This document shows positions 11,298-21,286 of a stretch of 23,061 nt of DNA, piece after piece (position 1 is the stretch's first letter; each line of letters opens with the position of its first letter). The stretch lies in assembly GCA_008931825.1 (NCBI GenBank), contig QXVZ01025891.1:1-23061 (forward strand), written 5' to 3'. The notes beneath the pieces are model-generated. The model worked only from the letters and a program-made list of their open reading frames with translations, searched no databases and was not told where the DNA came from. The position numbers were made by a program, and so were the translations under genes. This stretch comes from Phallusia fumigata (taxonomy: Eukaryota; Chordata; Ascidiacea; Phlebobranchia; Ascidiidae).

Positions 11298-12094
11298 ATA
11301 CTTTGGCTTACTATGCCTTATCAAAAAGGTTTATTATTTTTTCAAAAACATTTCAGTAATTTGGCAGTTTTGTGAATAATTCCAATAAAAAAGAACCTAA
11401 AGTTTAAACTCACTGTGCAAAAAAAATTAAAAAAATGAGTGTTGAATATATTTTTTCAATCAGTAAACACAACATCTAATAGCAGCAGGTGAGTAGGTTA
11501 AATGCTTTTTTGGCCATAAGGAAGGCTGCAATACTGTCCATGTTTTGCCCCTCAATCGATTTAAACAAGCTGCTAATACAAAACGACAACTAAGCGGTAC
11601 TTACAAATTGGTAAAATAAAAAACTGCTTTTACTATCACAATTTTCTATTGCACCAGGTTACCTAAACAAAAAACTCTGATACATAGCCTTAACATGCAT
11701 AAAACTGGTAGGCTATATAATGCTTTTCTCATGGTAAAATGTAAACAAAAGCTATAGACTGCACCGCCAAAGTACTACACACCACATGACCTGTCATAGC
11801 AACATTGCCTCAAGCAAAAAAGTGAAATCAGCTGTTGGGCACATATGAGCAATCACATGCTGGGTAGAATTTGTTCTGTGTCTTGAGTTAATGTTACTGA
11901 GGTGTTGAAACATTAGTTTGGTTTAATGATTACATGCAATGTAAAAGTTGTTAACTGTAAAGAAGAATTAAGCTGCCTGCCATATGTGTAAGGCTATATC
12001 ACATAATAAGCATGGTTATAAATAGGTTTGTATTACAGTAACCAGTGATAAGTATAAGGTGTAAAAGTGTACCTGTTTTTATTGGCAGAAATGA
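11298..12094. other. AT-rich sequence, nothing identified
   Basis: AT-rich DNA with many in-frame stops on both strands. One good donor-like site on the plus strand (GCAGCAG before GTGAGTAGG, near 11490) has no supportable exon in front of it. Confidence 0.5.
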
Positions 12095-12523
12095 TTATTT
12101 TTGATTGGTGTTCGCCCATAGTAATGTAGTATGAATAAGTCTTAGCTCAAAAAGGTTCAAAATGCCCACAATCGTCTGAATACCATCACCTATGGTACTC
12201 AAATTGAGCATGGTGTTGTCACCTTGGCGCATCAGTTAATTTTCCAAGGGGTGTCTGGTATTTTGCATGAAAGTTTCTTTTCATTAATAAATACAACTTT
12301 GATAAAAGGCGCCTTTAATAAATTCAACCAGTGAAACTCCAAGCAATTTTTCAAAAGCATCACACCAAAAAAGGTTTGAGAAACACTACCATACACGTTA
12401 ATTGTTACCACACGTTACCTAATTTTTTGAACTTACACCCAATTTACAGGCAAAAATGCTATGGCAGAAAGCAACAAGAGAAACACTGTGCGTACCTGAT
12501 TGATTTGGCCCATTTGTTGACAT
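12095..12523 (-). CDS. Possible two-exon small gene, unrecognised
   Basis: An ATG at 12523 opens MSTNGPNQS and reaches a donor (CAG before GTACGC) at 12496 in phase 1. A downstream frame beginning at 12222 (after CGCCAAG) continues in phase as GDNTMLNLSTIGDGIQTIVG, then ILNLFELR, with a TAA at 12095-12097. The product would be 51 residues with an amphipathic helix-like middle. The acceptor lacks a pyrimidine tract. A faint resemblance to the N-terminal helix of Mediator subunit MED30 needs two gaps and is not enough for a name. CRE-like elements at about 12796-12833 could be its promoter. Confidence 0.22.
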
Positions 12524-14090
12524 GTTGATGCAACCTTGTCCTGGATCTTTGTAAGATTTTAGAAAATTGTAAACAAACAACAAATTAGTTGTAATGTCCT
12601 TTTAATTACATCCAACAACACCTATTTAAGATTATAAAAGACTTGTCAGTTTAGAAGTTACCAGTTTCAATTTAATTTTTTTACAGTTTAGCAACACAAT
12701 ACCTTGTTTTCGCATTTAAAGCCTAACCTAGCACTACTGTATTTTGAACCTTAAGTTGCAAAACAAAATCCGAGTTCTATGAATCTGTTCGGTTGACTGA
12801 CGTAGGCTGGGGAAGTGCACGCTTCACGTCACATCGATCTTGGCAAGTTCCTTGTTGACCTTGTCTGCGTTAACTCACTTGACTGAAAATGAAAAGCTAG
12901 CTAACCTAACACATTCCCTTGAATCTATTATGTAGCAATTAGACAGCAGATCGTTCGTCCACCGTCGTACATTGGTCGTCCAGCGTATACGGAAACAGAA
13001 CACGTATTATAACAATCGAACAACAGTTCTGCATTAATCATTAGGCTGATACTGGTTTAGTGCATACAAATGTGTTTCAATGGGCGTCACATGCAAACAA
13101 ACAACAACTGGCGGTTTTAAAAATTTACGAAGGGAGTAATAAGAGAAAGGGCGTCCCGTGCTGTGTTGGCAATGCCTCGTTTTCAAAAAAACAATATTGG
13201 ACAACAATAAAACCGAACAATTTGGGGTTGCATACTTGCAGAATGCAGTTTCAAGCCAAATTAAATTCACTTTCACTTTACTTCTCGGTAAAATGCAAGG
13301 GTATACTAAAGGACTTTCGCCCCACTCAACACGACATAAAATGCACAGTGAGGGCATTTTATTTCAGGTGTAACGTAAGCAATTCTACGTCTTGTGTGAT
13401 CGTACCCAAGCCAAAAATCAAATTGTTACACATGCTACAACAGTACACAGTGCTATAAAACAAGTGCTATAGCGACACCATGTGGAAAAGAAAAATGGTT
13501 TGGAATTGATTGCAATATTTGTTCGCCACATCAATGATACTATACCATTGGCCACATCATGAAATCGAAACTGCTTTTGACTTTCAAACAAATGAGGTAA
13601 AATCTTGTGCCCGACTTCTGCTTTTTGTGAGTTTAAATCAGGAATCGGTAACATTTCCCATGACAGGGGCCAAACCAATTCCAGCCAAACAACTTTTCCA
13701 CTGACAATTTCATTTCCTTCATTGTTTATGATATTGTTAACAGTACTCAGCTGCTGCTACAATGTACACGACTTTCTGGTAAACCACTAACTACAGTGTC
13801 TGAAACGCACGTCGTAATTTTCCACTGATTACATCTTTTAATCTCAGCCTAGACAACGACCTCTTTGACATTTGTGGAGACTGCACCTTCTCCTTACAAA
13901 AAATACCTGGTAACTGCCCAGTTTTCACCAGAAATTAGGGGCCATGCCTCCCAATTTCGAAATTGTATATTAGGGTAGGCTATACCCCTGCAAAATATCT
14001 ATGTTGTACATTAAGTTATGCTCGTATGTTAACAGTGGAATCCTGAAGTTATAATAAATAAAATAAATTAGACTACCCACGCTACAATAA
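12524..14090. other. No supported gene
   Basis: The longest frames are 13060-13458 plus (132 residues, beginning at a non-ATG codon) and 13034-13357 minus (107 residues). They overlap each other and have no signal peptide, domain motif or good splice sites, so I read both as chance. A minus-strand stretch near 12800-12845 reads KVNKELAKIDVT then stop after an acceptor-like ACGCAG, but no partner exon was found. Confidence 0.4.
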
Positions 14091-14094
14091 AATT

Positions 14095-14210
14095 ACCACT
14101 GGGTTTTTTTCGGTCAGACCGGAACAAATTAAAAACATCGGTACCGGAACGAAATACCAAAATAAATAAATTGCCCAGACCGCATAACGATATTCTATTT
14201 CGTTCCGTTG
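14095..14210. mobile_element. Inverted-repeat DNA transposon remnant
   Basis: CGGAACGAAATA (14145-14156) is matched exactly in reverse complement by TATTTCGTTCCG (14196-14207), with 39 bases between. Two more small palindromes lie just to the left: CGGTCAGACCG (14111-14121) and CGGTACCG (about 14140). The GGTACCGGAACG style is typical of hAT-type non-autonomous elements, but no complete terminal repeat or target duplication is visible. The class assignment is tentative. Confidence 0.35.
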
Positions 14211-14330
14211 CAGTATGAAACACTGCTTAAAACAGGCCGCAAAGCGCTGGAAATTGAACCAAACCGCATGTCATAAACAACTGTTTGTCAAAGCAACCAT
14301 TTTTGATACGCCGTATAAGGCACAAAAGAA

Positions 14331-14485
14331 TTGTCTGCAAAAAAAAATGTTGCACTGAAATAAAATGTTTGCACTAAAAAAAACGTCTGCAAAAAAGTTG
14401 TTGCCCTGGAAAAAAAATTTTTGCTCTAAAAAAATATGTTTGCATTAAAAAAAATGTTTGCACTGAAAAAAAATGTTTGCAAAAA
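14331..14485. repeat. A-rich short tandem array (TGTTTGCACT + poly-A)
   Basis: About nine degenerate units of 13-20 bp, each a core like TGTTTGCACT followed by six to nine adenines. Cores vary (TGTTGCACTG, CGTCTGC, TGTTGCCCTG, TTTTGCTCT, TGTTTGCATT). The array starts about 120 bp after the inverted-repeat remnant at 14145-14207 and may be part of the same element. Confidence 0.75.
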
Positions 14486-15481
14486 GGGGGTTGAATTGTA
14501 CTTGTGGGCCACCGTAGATTAAAACACACTGACTGTACGACTATAGTAAGCCTTATAGCATATACCCTCTCTAATCAATAGGCTTAGAAAACTGCATGGT
14601 ATTATGGTTAGTAAAATAAAAATTTTGCATAGGTGCCTTTGATTTGATTCATGTCATAATAAGACATCCAGCTAATTTAATTTATGACTCTCGTAAACAA
14701 TATTTATGCTGAGCTATGAAGAGGGTAAATGTGCTCACAAATTATACATTACAAAATATAACCAGAACAAACCATTTACCTTTACACATAACAGTAGGTT
14801 GACAAATTTAACAAAACTACCCTGGATTGTGGGACTTGTTTCAGATTATCTTGACAAACACCTCTACAACACTGCAACAACATTACCACATCAATCAGTT
14901 ACCACGCAAAATAAATAAATTAGCCCGAGTCGTCAAATGCAAGATTTGCGCCAGAATTCAATTTGCCTGTGGTGCATTTCTTAAAACGTTGATTGAACTA
15001 TTTTCTCGCGTGCTAGCTCTGTAGCGCCTTAAAGCGGACAATATGCCAGTTTTAACTGATTCTCTTTGTAATGTTCAGTGTTCTCGATTGTGGTGAATCA
15101 CACTGCCTTGAAGGCATAGAATTGGGTTATAACATGGTATGAGTTATATGAAGGTAACTTTCCAAAATATTGTGCCTGTTTAAGTCGTTCGATATTGTGT
15201 AAAAAACAAATCGCTGAGCAATGGTTAACTGTAAGTGTGTGAAAGTCAGTATTAGCTATTGCTTTTAGATGTATTGAATTGCTCCTAGCCTTTCCGTACC
15301 TTTTTCACTGCAGCACACCCTTTTTTATGCAGCACTTCCCAGCAGATATAAGTTAGTGTTATTAGCGACTTGCATTTTTTTTCTGTAAGTATAATTGTCG
15401 TATAAACGGCTTCGATGTATTGCTTTGCCGAATAAACCCAAATTGAAAAATATACACCCCACAAAAAAATAAAAATACCCC
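14486..15481. other. No supported gene
   Basis: AT-rich sequence with short frames only (14706-14918 and 14827-15024 plus, overlapping). No splice-flanked exon or known motif was seen. Confidence 0.5.
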
Positions 15482-15777
15482 ATAGAAAATTCGACCCTGG
15501 TCACTTTTGACAGGATATTTATTTATAAAGTGACCTGCAGCTTTTAAGTACATCCAAAAATTTATTGCTCCTCCAGTCTATCAAAGGTTTTTCTACGATG
15601 TGTGTTAAGCCACATACTTGTCGGAAACGCTCTGAAGAATTACATGTTGTTGAAAGCTATTCTTAGAGAGTGGACAGGACATGTGTTATATCGAACCAGT
15701 ATAGTCTTGATTACAATATTTAATTGACTTATGTGAGTATGTGATTACAGTAATTTGAAACACCGGTTTGCGGAACT
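15482..15777 (-). repeat. 3' flank homologous (inverted) to that of cluster gene 2
   Basis: Read on the minus strand, this segment matches the plus-strand sequence downstream of gene 2 (20090-20447) over most of its length. Shared landmarks are CATACTCACATAAGTCAA, CTGGTTCGATATAACAC, TGTCCTGTCCAC, GAGCGTTYCCGACAAGTAT, GTAGAAAAACCTTTGA and CCAGGGTCGAATT. The duplicated unit therefore includes at least 300 bp beyond the coding end. It may be 3' UTR. Confidence 0.85.
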
Positions 15778-15882
15778 TTATACAGTTTGTGTTGAGTTGG
15801 TTTGCCAAAGCACACACGCTCCGTCTACTTGCACGGATCCCCAGCATGCAAGATATCCAGCACGCCCAATGTCGGTGCAATC
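15778..15882 (-). pseudogene. Truncated last exon of an inverted fourth cluster member
   Basis: The minus strand reads 34 residues to a TAA: DCTDIGRAGYLACWGSVQVD then GACVLWQTNSTQTV. This is the C-terminal block of the cluster family, nearest to gene 2 (RAGYLACWGFVQIDGACVLW). The homology stops exactly at the N at 15883. Beyond it the same frame meets a stop and shows no family similarity. The start of exon 3 and exons 1-2 are missing. Because the break coincides with an ambiguous base, the gene may be intact in the animal and cut only by an assembly join. It would be transcribed away from gene 1. Confidence 0.85.
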
Positions 15883-15883
15883 N
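15883..15883. other. Ambiguous base at abrupt loss of homology
   Basis: The second of only two Ns in the window. It marks the exact base where the inverted family member ends. A collapsed gap of unknown size is the simplest reading. Confidence 0.75.
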
Positions 15884-16396
15884 GACACAGTTTACATACT
15901 ACACTAATTTCCTTTTCTGTGAACGAGTTTAATTTAAAGTGTAAAAAATTGTCTGTGCTGTAGTGTCTGTGCAAAATGCCACACCTTTTAGATTCAATTT
16001 ATTATGCATCCGTGCTTTTAGTAGGGAGTGGTACAAAGCCGCAACAATACAGCTTTAGAAAGCAGTACATGCACCAACGGTTTCCTATTGCTGGTGAAGT
16101 TATTGTCTTCCGAAAATTCTGTTTATTTTAATTTTTTGTCACATTTCCGATGTAAATTGGGTTAAATTGCTGCAAACAACTCGCTTAACTAAATTGTTGT
16201 TACACTTTAGGTAAGGATTTTTCATTTTTGAGATACCCCAAACCTTTTCTAGGCCTATAGTCCATTATACATTTTTCGCATACATACATTACAACAAGAA
16301 ATAGTACCTCATTCTTCTATTCTAATTTAGTTACATACGTTGCTCGTGAATGTTGACATTTCCTGGTGGTGATTATTCAAGTAATCAAGCAACCGA
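15884..16396. other. 5' flank of cluster gene 1
   Basis: No gene is seen. The right end carries two blocks shared with other members: TTCTTCTATTCTAAT (about 16314-16328; also near 19112 upstream of gene 2, partly near 21433 for gene 3) and ACGTTGCTCGT (about 16337; also near 21452). They lie 50-80 bp before the core promoter block. Confidence 0.6.
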
Positions 16397-16418
16397 ATGT
16401 ATTTAAATGTGGCCATCG
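16397..16418 (+). promoter_or_regulatory. Core promoter block of cluster gene 1
   Basis: A 22-bp block containing TATTTAAATGTGGCCATCG is identical in front of genes 1, 2 and 3 and is followed by TTAAATAC 6-12 bp later. TATTTAAA acts plausibly as a TATA box, with initiation expected near the TTAAATAC motif. The block lies about 190 bp before the start codon. Confidence 0.75.
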
Positions 16419-16589
16419 CGCTGTTAAATACCACTCTATTGTGCTTTGGCAATCACAGTGAAAATTGTCTTGGACGCAACACAACAAACCTCCCGTCTCC
16501 AACAACTTCAAATTAGAAAAGGTAAGAATATTGTGTTTCAGTTCAACTGCAACCTACTATTTTTCAAAGTGTTGTTTTATCAAGGAGCA

Positions 16590-17396
16590 ATGTTCAATGT
16601 GGCCATTCTTCTCTCTGCCGCTTTTGCGATAGCGATGGTTCCCACCGAAATCAACGGTCAAGAAGCAAGGCCTACTAAATGGGGTAAAGTTTGTCTAAGC
16701 AGAGAACAGGTACAAAATGACACCTTTTTTACACGAGAGTGTTAATGCGAAATTATTAGCCGTGAACAGAAACAAAACTTTCGAAAGGATTTTAACACAT
16801 TTTGCAACAATTTATCGCCTGATCCCAGACAACGACGGTATTTTTGGCGCAGGTGCGTACGCCCCAAACTGTGTTTTCGCTTGACACGAATAAGATGGAA
16901 GAGGTATTTAATGGAGCCTTTAAGCAGGTAATTGTTTAAACATAAACTCTCTTAGATTTTAAAGATTGTTTTTTTACGAAAAATGATGACAAATCACTAC
17001 AAAGGTAGTAGCATTTAGGCATAATCTACAATCAATTTCATCATCGAAATGAAAGAAAAATTGTTTGACACAGTTCATATGTTTTATTGTGTGACAAACA
17101 CTTTTTTTACACCACCCAGTACTACGGTCAGAAAAAATACTACCTTGCAGTTAATTTCCTACGAAACTTGCTTGTTTTCCCGTCCGGTTGGAAACGCATT
17201 TTCTGCTGATCTCGTTTGTGCTTTGGATCAAAAACGAGAGTGGGTCAAAATCGTAATTGAAAGATCGGATGAGAAACCGACTATGAGATACTGCACCGAC
17301 CTTGATGACCGTCCTGGACATATTGCATGTTGGGGATTGGTGCGTGTGCCAGGATCGTGTGTGCTTATGGAACCTTCTAGAGTATCTGACGTTTAA
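16590..17396 (+). CDS. Secreted cysteine-rich protein, cluster gene 1 (three exons)
   Basis: Exons 16590-16709, 16853-16927 and 17151-17396, both introns phase 0, encode 146 residues. Donors are GTACAA and GTAATT; acceptors are GGCGCAG and CTTGCAG. Residues 1-24 form a signal peptide (hydrophobic AILLSAAFAIAMV, likely cleaved near INGQ), so the product should be secreted. Cysteines are at 35, 72, 88, 113, 125 and 135. The C-terminal block DRPGHIACWGLVRVPGSCVL is the family hallmark. The start was chosen because MFNVAILL aligns with MFGATILF of gene 2; an open frame upstream lacks an ATG. A 5' UTR intron is possible (AAAAG before GTAAGA at about 16521). I do not recognise the family. Six cysteines and a small secreted size would suit a cytokine-like, antimicrobial, reproductive or other effector protein, without choosing between them. 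Nearest relative here is gene 3. Confidence 0.85.
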
Positions 17397-17399
17397 ATT

Positions 17400-17420
17400 A
17401 ACAACTGTGTGTATGTTGTT
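17400..17420 (+). other. Small hairpin just after gene 1 stop codon
   Basis: AACAAC (17400-17405) pairs with GTTGTT (17415-17420) around a 9-base loop, beginning 3 bases after the TAA. The same structure with the same loop length follows gene 3 (22688-22706). A second shared 3' block, CTAATACATACTAA, lies at 17503-17516. Possible mRNA-level control element; role unknown. Confidence 0.45.
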
Positions 17421-18937
17421 GACAATCGTTCTCATTATTTAAGATTTATTGTCTTTGATTTATTTTGCTTTTTGCCGTTTCGCTGCAATCACATAGCCTA
17501 TGCTAATACATACTAATCAGGAAAACTTATTTCGATGCAACAAAAAGCGTGTTAGTAGAATTTACATGTTTTCTTTGTTTGTGCAGAGTGTAGACCAGTT
17601 ATTTTTATCCAATTGGGCTTTCGCAAATTGCGCTTTATTTGCCAAATTACCTCAAGGGTTCCGTTCTTGCAGCACAAAAATTCTTAAAAAGCGATTCCTA
17701 ATTGGATATTAGACATCTTGCTAGCTTGGCCTACAATAATTTACTGTACCAGTCTGCCGTAATCGTCAATGTGTTTATAAATGTTAAAGGGGAGTAATTG
17801 CATTCATTTCATTAGTTATATTAAAATAGTTTTTTTCTCGAAACTGTGGAGCAGGCAAGTGCAACTTTAAACAGGATGTATCGAGCAAAATACTGCGTTT
17901 AGCGCTTGAAAGGGGTAAAAAAATTAAAACCCCACATCACACAAAAAAGTCCGTAACGTGACAGCAGACCTGCGAATATAATAACAGCTACCGCAACAAA
18001 CACTCAGAAGCATCGCCCCCGACTGGCGATGCAGAGAACCAAAAAACGTAAAAAAATCAAGATAAGGTTTACTTGGCGATGTGAACCATACAAAATTTTA
18101 ATGCAAAAGACGATTACACATACCAAGATTACCTACACAAACTTTGTGGGCTACTATCTCATTCTCCTAATTCTTACAAAACTGGAAGAGATGTCATTGC
18201 ATACATTAGAAGGACATTTTTTTGTCCTCTTTTTTTGAGCCGACCACCTAATACATGTTAATGGAACAATTAAACCGATTGTAAGCAAACGAATTAAAAA
18301 CTTTATATGCCTTGTATGAACAAAAGGATTAAATAAACTTGCTTTGGGTGTTTCTAAACGCTGAAAACATTTGTGGTTTATTTTCAAATCCAAATCGTAG
18401 ATAAAAAACAGAACCTTTAGTTTTGATATCTTTGAGATTGGAAGCAATGAGATTCAAAATGCTATATTATTCATTGCTACCCACAAATCACTACTGCATG
18501 GCCGGCAAGTGGTACGATGCAAACATTTCAAAGTACAAAAATTAAACACTGCACAATAGTTAAACAAACATTTTTTGGGGGGAGGTAGCAAACCCGGACG
18601 ATTCCGGGATGGAATTCCGATCAGGTCAATTAGGTCTCTACTTAGATCAGAAACATTAGACCTATGGTTCCCACAATGTGCGTAGTGATTCGATTTCCCA
18701 GCTAACAATTTGACGTCGATTCGACGCAGATTTTTGGTTATGTTTGGTCGATAAGACGTTGGAACCAAACGTTTTTTTACGAAAAAAAAATTGAGTCGAG
18801 TTACACGGGTCATTACAACATGGTTGCAGACAGCAGGGATGCATATTTGTGAACAGGAATTCCTGTCAGTAAGGTTTAAACTAGATGTACATTTAGGGGT
18901 GAGGGGTGCATGCACTCTGTATACTTGTCAATACACA
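17421..18937. other. Spacer between genes 1 and 2, no supported gene
   Basis: The longest open frame (18454-18915 minus, 153 residues) lacks splice signals, domains and a signal peptide and overlaps frames on both strands, so it is not called. Small structures are present: GCATCGCC/GGCGATGC (18010-18032), AGGAC/GTCCT followed by a T run (18211-18235), and CCCGGA/TCCGGG next to GGAATTCC (about 18592-18618). The last pair may mark a degraded repeat. Confidence 0.45.
18010..18032. other. Perfect 8-bp stem, 7-base loop hairpin
   Basis: GCATCGCC (18010-18017) and GGCGATGC (18025-18032) flank CCCGACT. The stem is GC-rich in AT-rich surroundings, so it stands out. No Pol III boxes or known small RNA signature were found around it. 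Function unknown. Confidence 0.35.
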
Positions 18938-18970
18938 ACAGAATGTAAATGTCACATTGAACACGTTGAC
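18938..18970 (+). promoter_or_regulatory. Distal upstream block shared by genes 2 and 3
   Basis: ACAGAATGTAAATGT followed by ACACGTTGA resembles 21287-21319 upstream of gene 3 (ACAGAATGCAAATGT, GCACGTTAA). Both lie about 200-230 bp before the core promoter block. The gene 3 copy contains a perfect POU octamer, ATGCAAAT (21292-21299); here it is ATGTAAAT. Confidence 0.45.
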
Positions 18971-19169
18971 ACTTACATGTTGAATAACAACATCAATTAC
19001 ATGCCAGTTCTATGCAACGTAGGTTGTTGCTTGACAGTTTGCAAATAAGCCGTGACTCAGCGTTCCTGTTGATCGTGCTAGCTTAGAAATTACCCAATCG
19101 ACTACCTTGTGTTCTTCTATTCTAATGGCGTTGCACATTTGGACAAGTTTTCAAGCAACTAGCAGCCAA

Positions 19170-19191
19170 ATGTATTTAAATGTGGCCATCG
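19170..19191 (+). promoter_or_regulatory. Core promoter block of cluster gene 2
   Basis: Identical over 22 bp to the blocks before genes 1 and 3 (TATTTAAATGTGGCCATCG core), then TTGTTAAATACAAC, which is also shared with gene 3. It lies about 160 bp before the start codon. The upstream TTCTTCTATTCTAAT block is at about 19112. Confidence 0.75.
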
Positions 19192-19330
19192 AGCTCTTGT
19201 TAAATACAACGACACTACGCCTTGACGAGCCTGCACGACAGCGATGCGATCTGGATCTTCATAACAATTGAAAAAGTAAGATTTTTTGTGTTTTGGTACT
19301 GCTCAATACAGAACATTTCATTACGCAGGA

Positions 19331-20089
19331 ATGTTCGGTGCCACCATACTGTTTGCAGCGGCGTTCGCAATAACGATGGTTCCAACCAAAATCAGAGGCC
19401 AGATTTCACCTTTCGGCTATCAAAAAGTTTGTCGTTCCGAAATACAGGTACAAGATCACTCTTACACGTAGACGTATGTAATTAAGTTTAAATCAGCTGA
19501 AAGTGTTGTGACGTTATTTCTGGTACAGCCACGTTTGCTTTTTGAATGATAATTTAAACGCAGGTACGAACCCTCACAACAGCATTTTCGCTCAACCTAA
19601 ATAAAACGGTGAAGTTATGTTCCGCGACCAACTTTACGGAGGTGAGTGATGGAGGTAAACATGTAACTTTTGCACAACTCTAGGTTTAAAATCAAGACAT
19701 GAACAAACGCAATATTGTACACACAAGCGGTGCATAATCACCTTTATTGCTGACATAAAAAAGGAGTTTGTAACAAAAAGTTGGTACATGCTAATAGAGA
19801 ATATATGATGTCAAACTGATAAATTTTAAAAATTTACTACTCGCAGATATATTTCTAGGAAAAATGTTTATCGACGAAGCCGCAGGGAATCGATCCAACA
19901 CTGGATTACGTTTGTCGCGTGGACAAAAAAATAGTTTGGGCGAGAATCGTTGTCAAGGCAGACGAAAATGTAGCAAGTTTAAATAATTGCGTCAAAATTA
20001 AACGTGCTGGATATCTTGCATGTTGGGGATTCGTGCAAATAGACGGAGCATGTGTGCTTTGGCAAAATAACTCATTACAAACTGTTTAA
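19331..20089 (+). CDS. Secreted cysteine-rich protein, cluster gene 2 (three exons, shifted acceptor)
   Basis: Exons 19331-19447, 19564-19641 and 19859-20089, phase 0/0, encode 141 residues. The signal peptide is MFGATILFAAAFAITMVP, with IRGQ before the mature part. In the family the exon 3 acceptor is a CAG that here lies at 19844-19846, but using it reads IYF then TAG, placing a stop where relatives have Tyr of YETC. The AG of that same TAG (19857-19858, after TTTCT) can act as acceptor. It keeps phase 0 and starts the exon at EKCLSTKP, losing four residues. I annotate the shifted form; if it is not used, the gene is a pseudogene. Cysteines number seven, the extra one in exon 2 (KLCSATNFTE). 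The C-terminal block is RAGYLACWGFVQIDGACVLW. ACGCAG just before the ATG could be a 5' UTR or trans-splice acceptor. Family unknown; nearest relative is the inverted fragment at 15778-15882. Confidence 0.75.
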
Positions 20090-20447
20090 CCTTTTAATAT
20101 TAAGTTCCGCAAATCGTTCGTCTCTTGTTTGTATCGTTTCTTTCTAATTACTGTAATCGCATACTCACATAAGTCAAATACATAATGTAGTCAAGACTAC
20201 TGGTTCGATATAACACTTGTGTTCAGCTTGTGTCCTGTCCACTATTTAAGAATAGATTTCAACAACAAGTAATTCTTTAGAGCGTTCCCGACAAGTATAT
20301 TGTGAAAAATTTTGTAGAAAAACCTTTGACAGACAGGAAGAGCAAAAAATCTTGGATGTAATTAAAAGCTACAGGTCTCTTTATAAATAGATAGAAACAC
20401 TCCATCTGTCAAAACAGGCCAGGGTCGAATTATCAGAACTATGGGGC
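20090..20447 (+). repeat. 3' flank of gene 2, homologous to inverted 15482-15777
   Basis: Collinear with the minus-strand flank of the truncated fourth member through CCAGGGTCGAATT (about 20420-20433). It shows that the two genes were copied as a block of at least 400 bp. A stretch at about 20106-20140 interrupts the match and is absent from the other copy. Confidence 0.8.
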
Positions 20448-21286
20448 ACATGGGCAAAGCAGGGCACCGAGACCCCTACGACAACTTACAGAAATTAAAA
20501 TTAGAATATACTAATGTGTACACATGAGTTTAGACAACTTTCATTAAACATTTAGTTCAATTTCTAGAATCATTGTACTCCTTACAACGTGAAGTCACTT
20601 GCTCGAAATGCAGCTTTAAACCCAATGGATATCATTACGGACATGGCGATGTAAAGAGTTTAGAAGCAAATATTACGAAAAATGGCCATGAACATAAACA
20701 AACTAACGCAAAAAATGCATCCTCTCTACTTGACGTTGGCCTAGTTTGTGCTGCGAAAAAACGACCGTTTCAGACAACAAACAGAACAAATTTACATGGG
20801 AAGTGTAGTGGGATTAACACATCAATCCTTAAACCACACAAAATAAAAATTCACACAGTCGCTAAACCCGATTTTAACGCTGTCTGCCCGCAGCAATAAT
20901 TGGGTACAATGTTATGTTCAAATTGCGCTTACACTATTATAGCTCTGTAGCGACATATTGTGGACGACGTGACAACCTTTTTTTGATTGGTCGTTGCTGT
21001 TGATTTATAACAGATTATAGATTGTGCTTGTAACTTAACAAAACCTACAATTTTGTAGCCTTGTTTCTGCATTTGACAAAAAACAACTATATTTGCAGTG
21101 TTTTTGTTGCAACTACAAAAAATTGGCATGGGGCGCCCTGCTCTACACAATTGTTATTTTCACTTTAATTCCCGTACCATTAACCCAAACTGTTTCGTAG
21201 GTAATCTACTCAAAGGTTTGGAGCAAAATGCACATTGGGTGGGTGCAAATACGCTGCAAACTTTGAGTCGACGTTGAGACACTTGA
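20448..21286. other. Spacer between genes 2 and 3, no supported gene
   Basis: An open frame at 20573-20899 (plus, 108 residues, some Cys and His) starts at TTG, contains no Met, and has no signal peptide or splice context, so it is not called. Confidence 0.4.

Noticed and set aside
12095-12523. Naming the minus-strand candidate MED30
   Set aside because: The alignment needs two gaps over about 30 residues, and no downstream MED30 exons were found.
13060-13458. 132-residue plus-strand open frame
   Set aside because: It begins at a non-ATG codon, has no recognised motif, and overlaps a 107-residue frame on the other strand.
18454-18915. 153-residue minus-strand open frame
   Set aside because: No domain, signal peptide, splice sites or homology to the flanking family; it overlaps frames on both strands and small palindromes. 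A chance frame or repeat fragment is more likely.
20573-20899. 108-residue plus-strand frame with Cys and His residues
   Set aside because: It starts at TTG, contains no methionine, and has neither a signal peptide nor an exon context, so membership of the secreted family is not supported.
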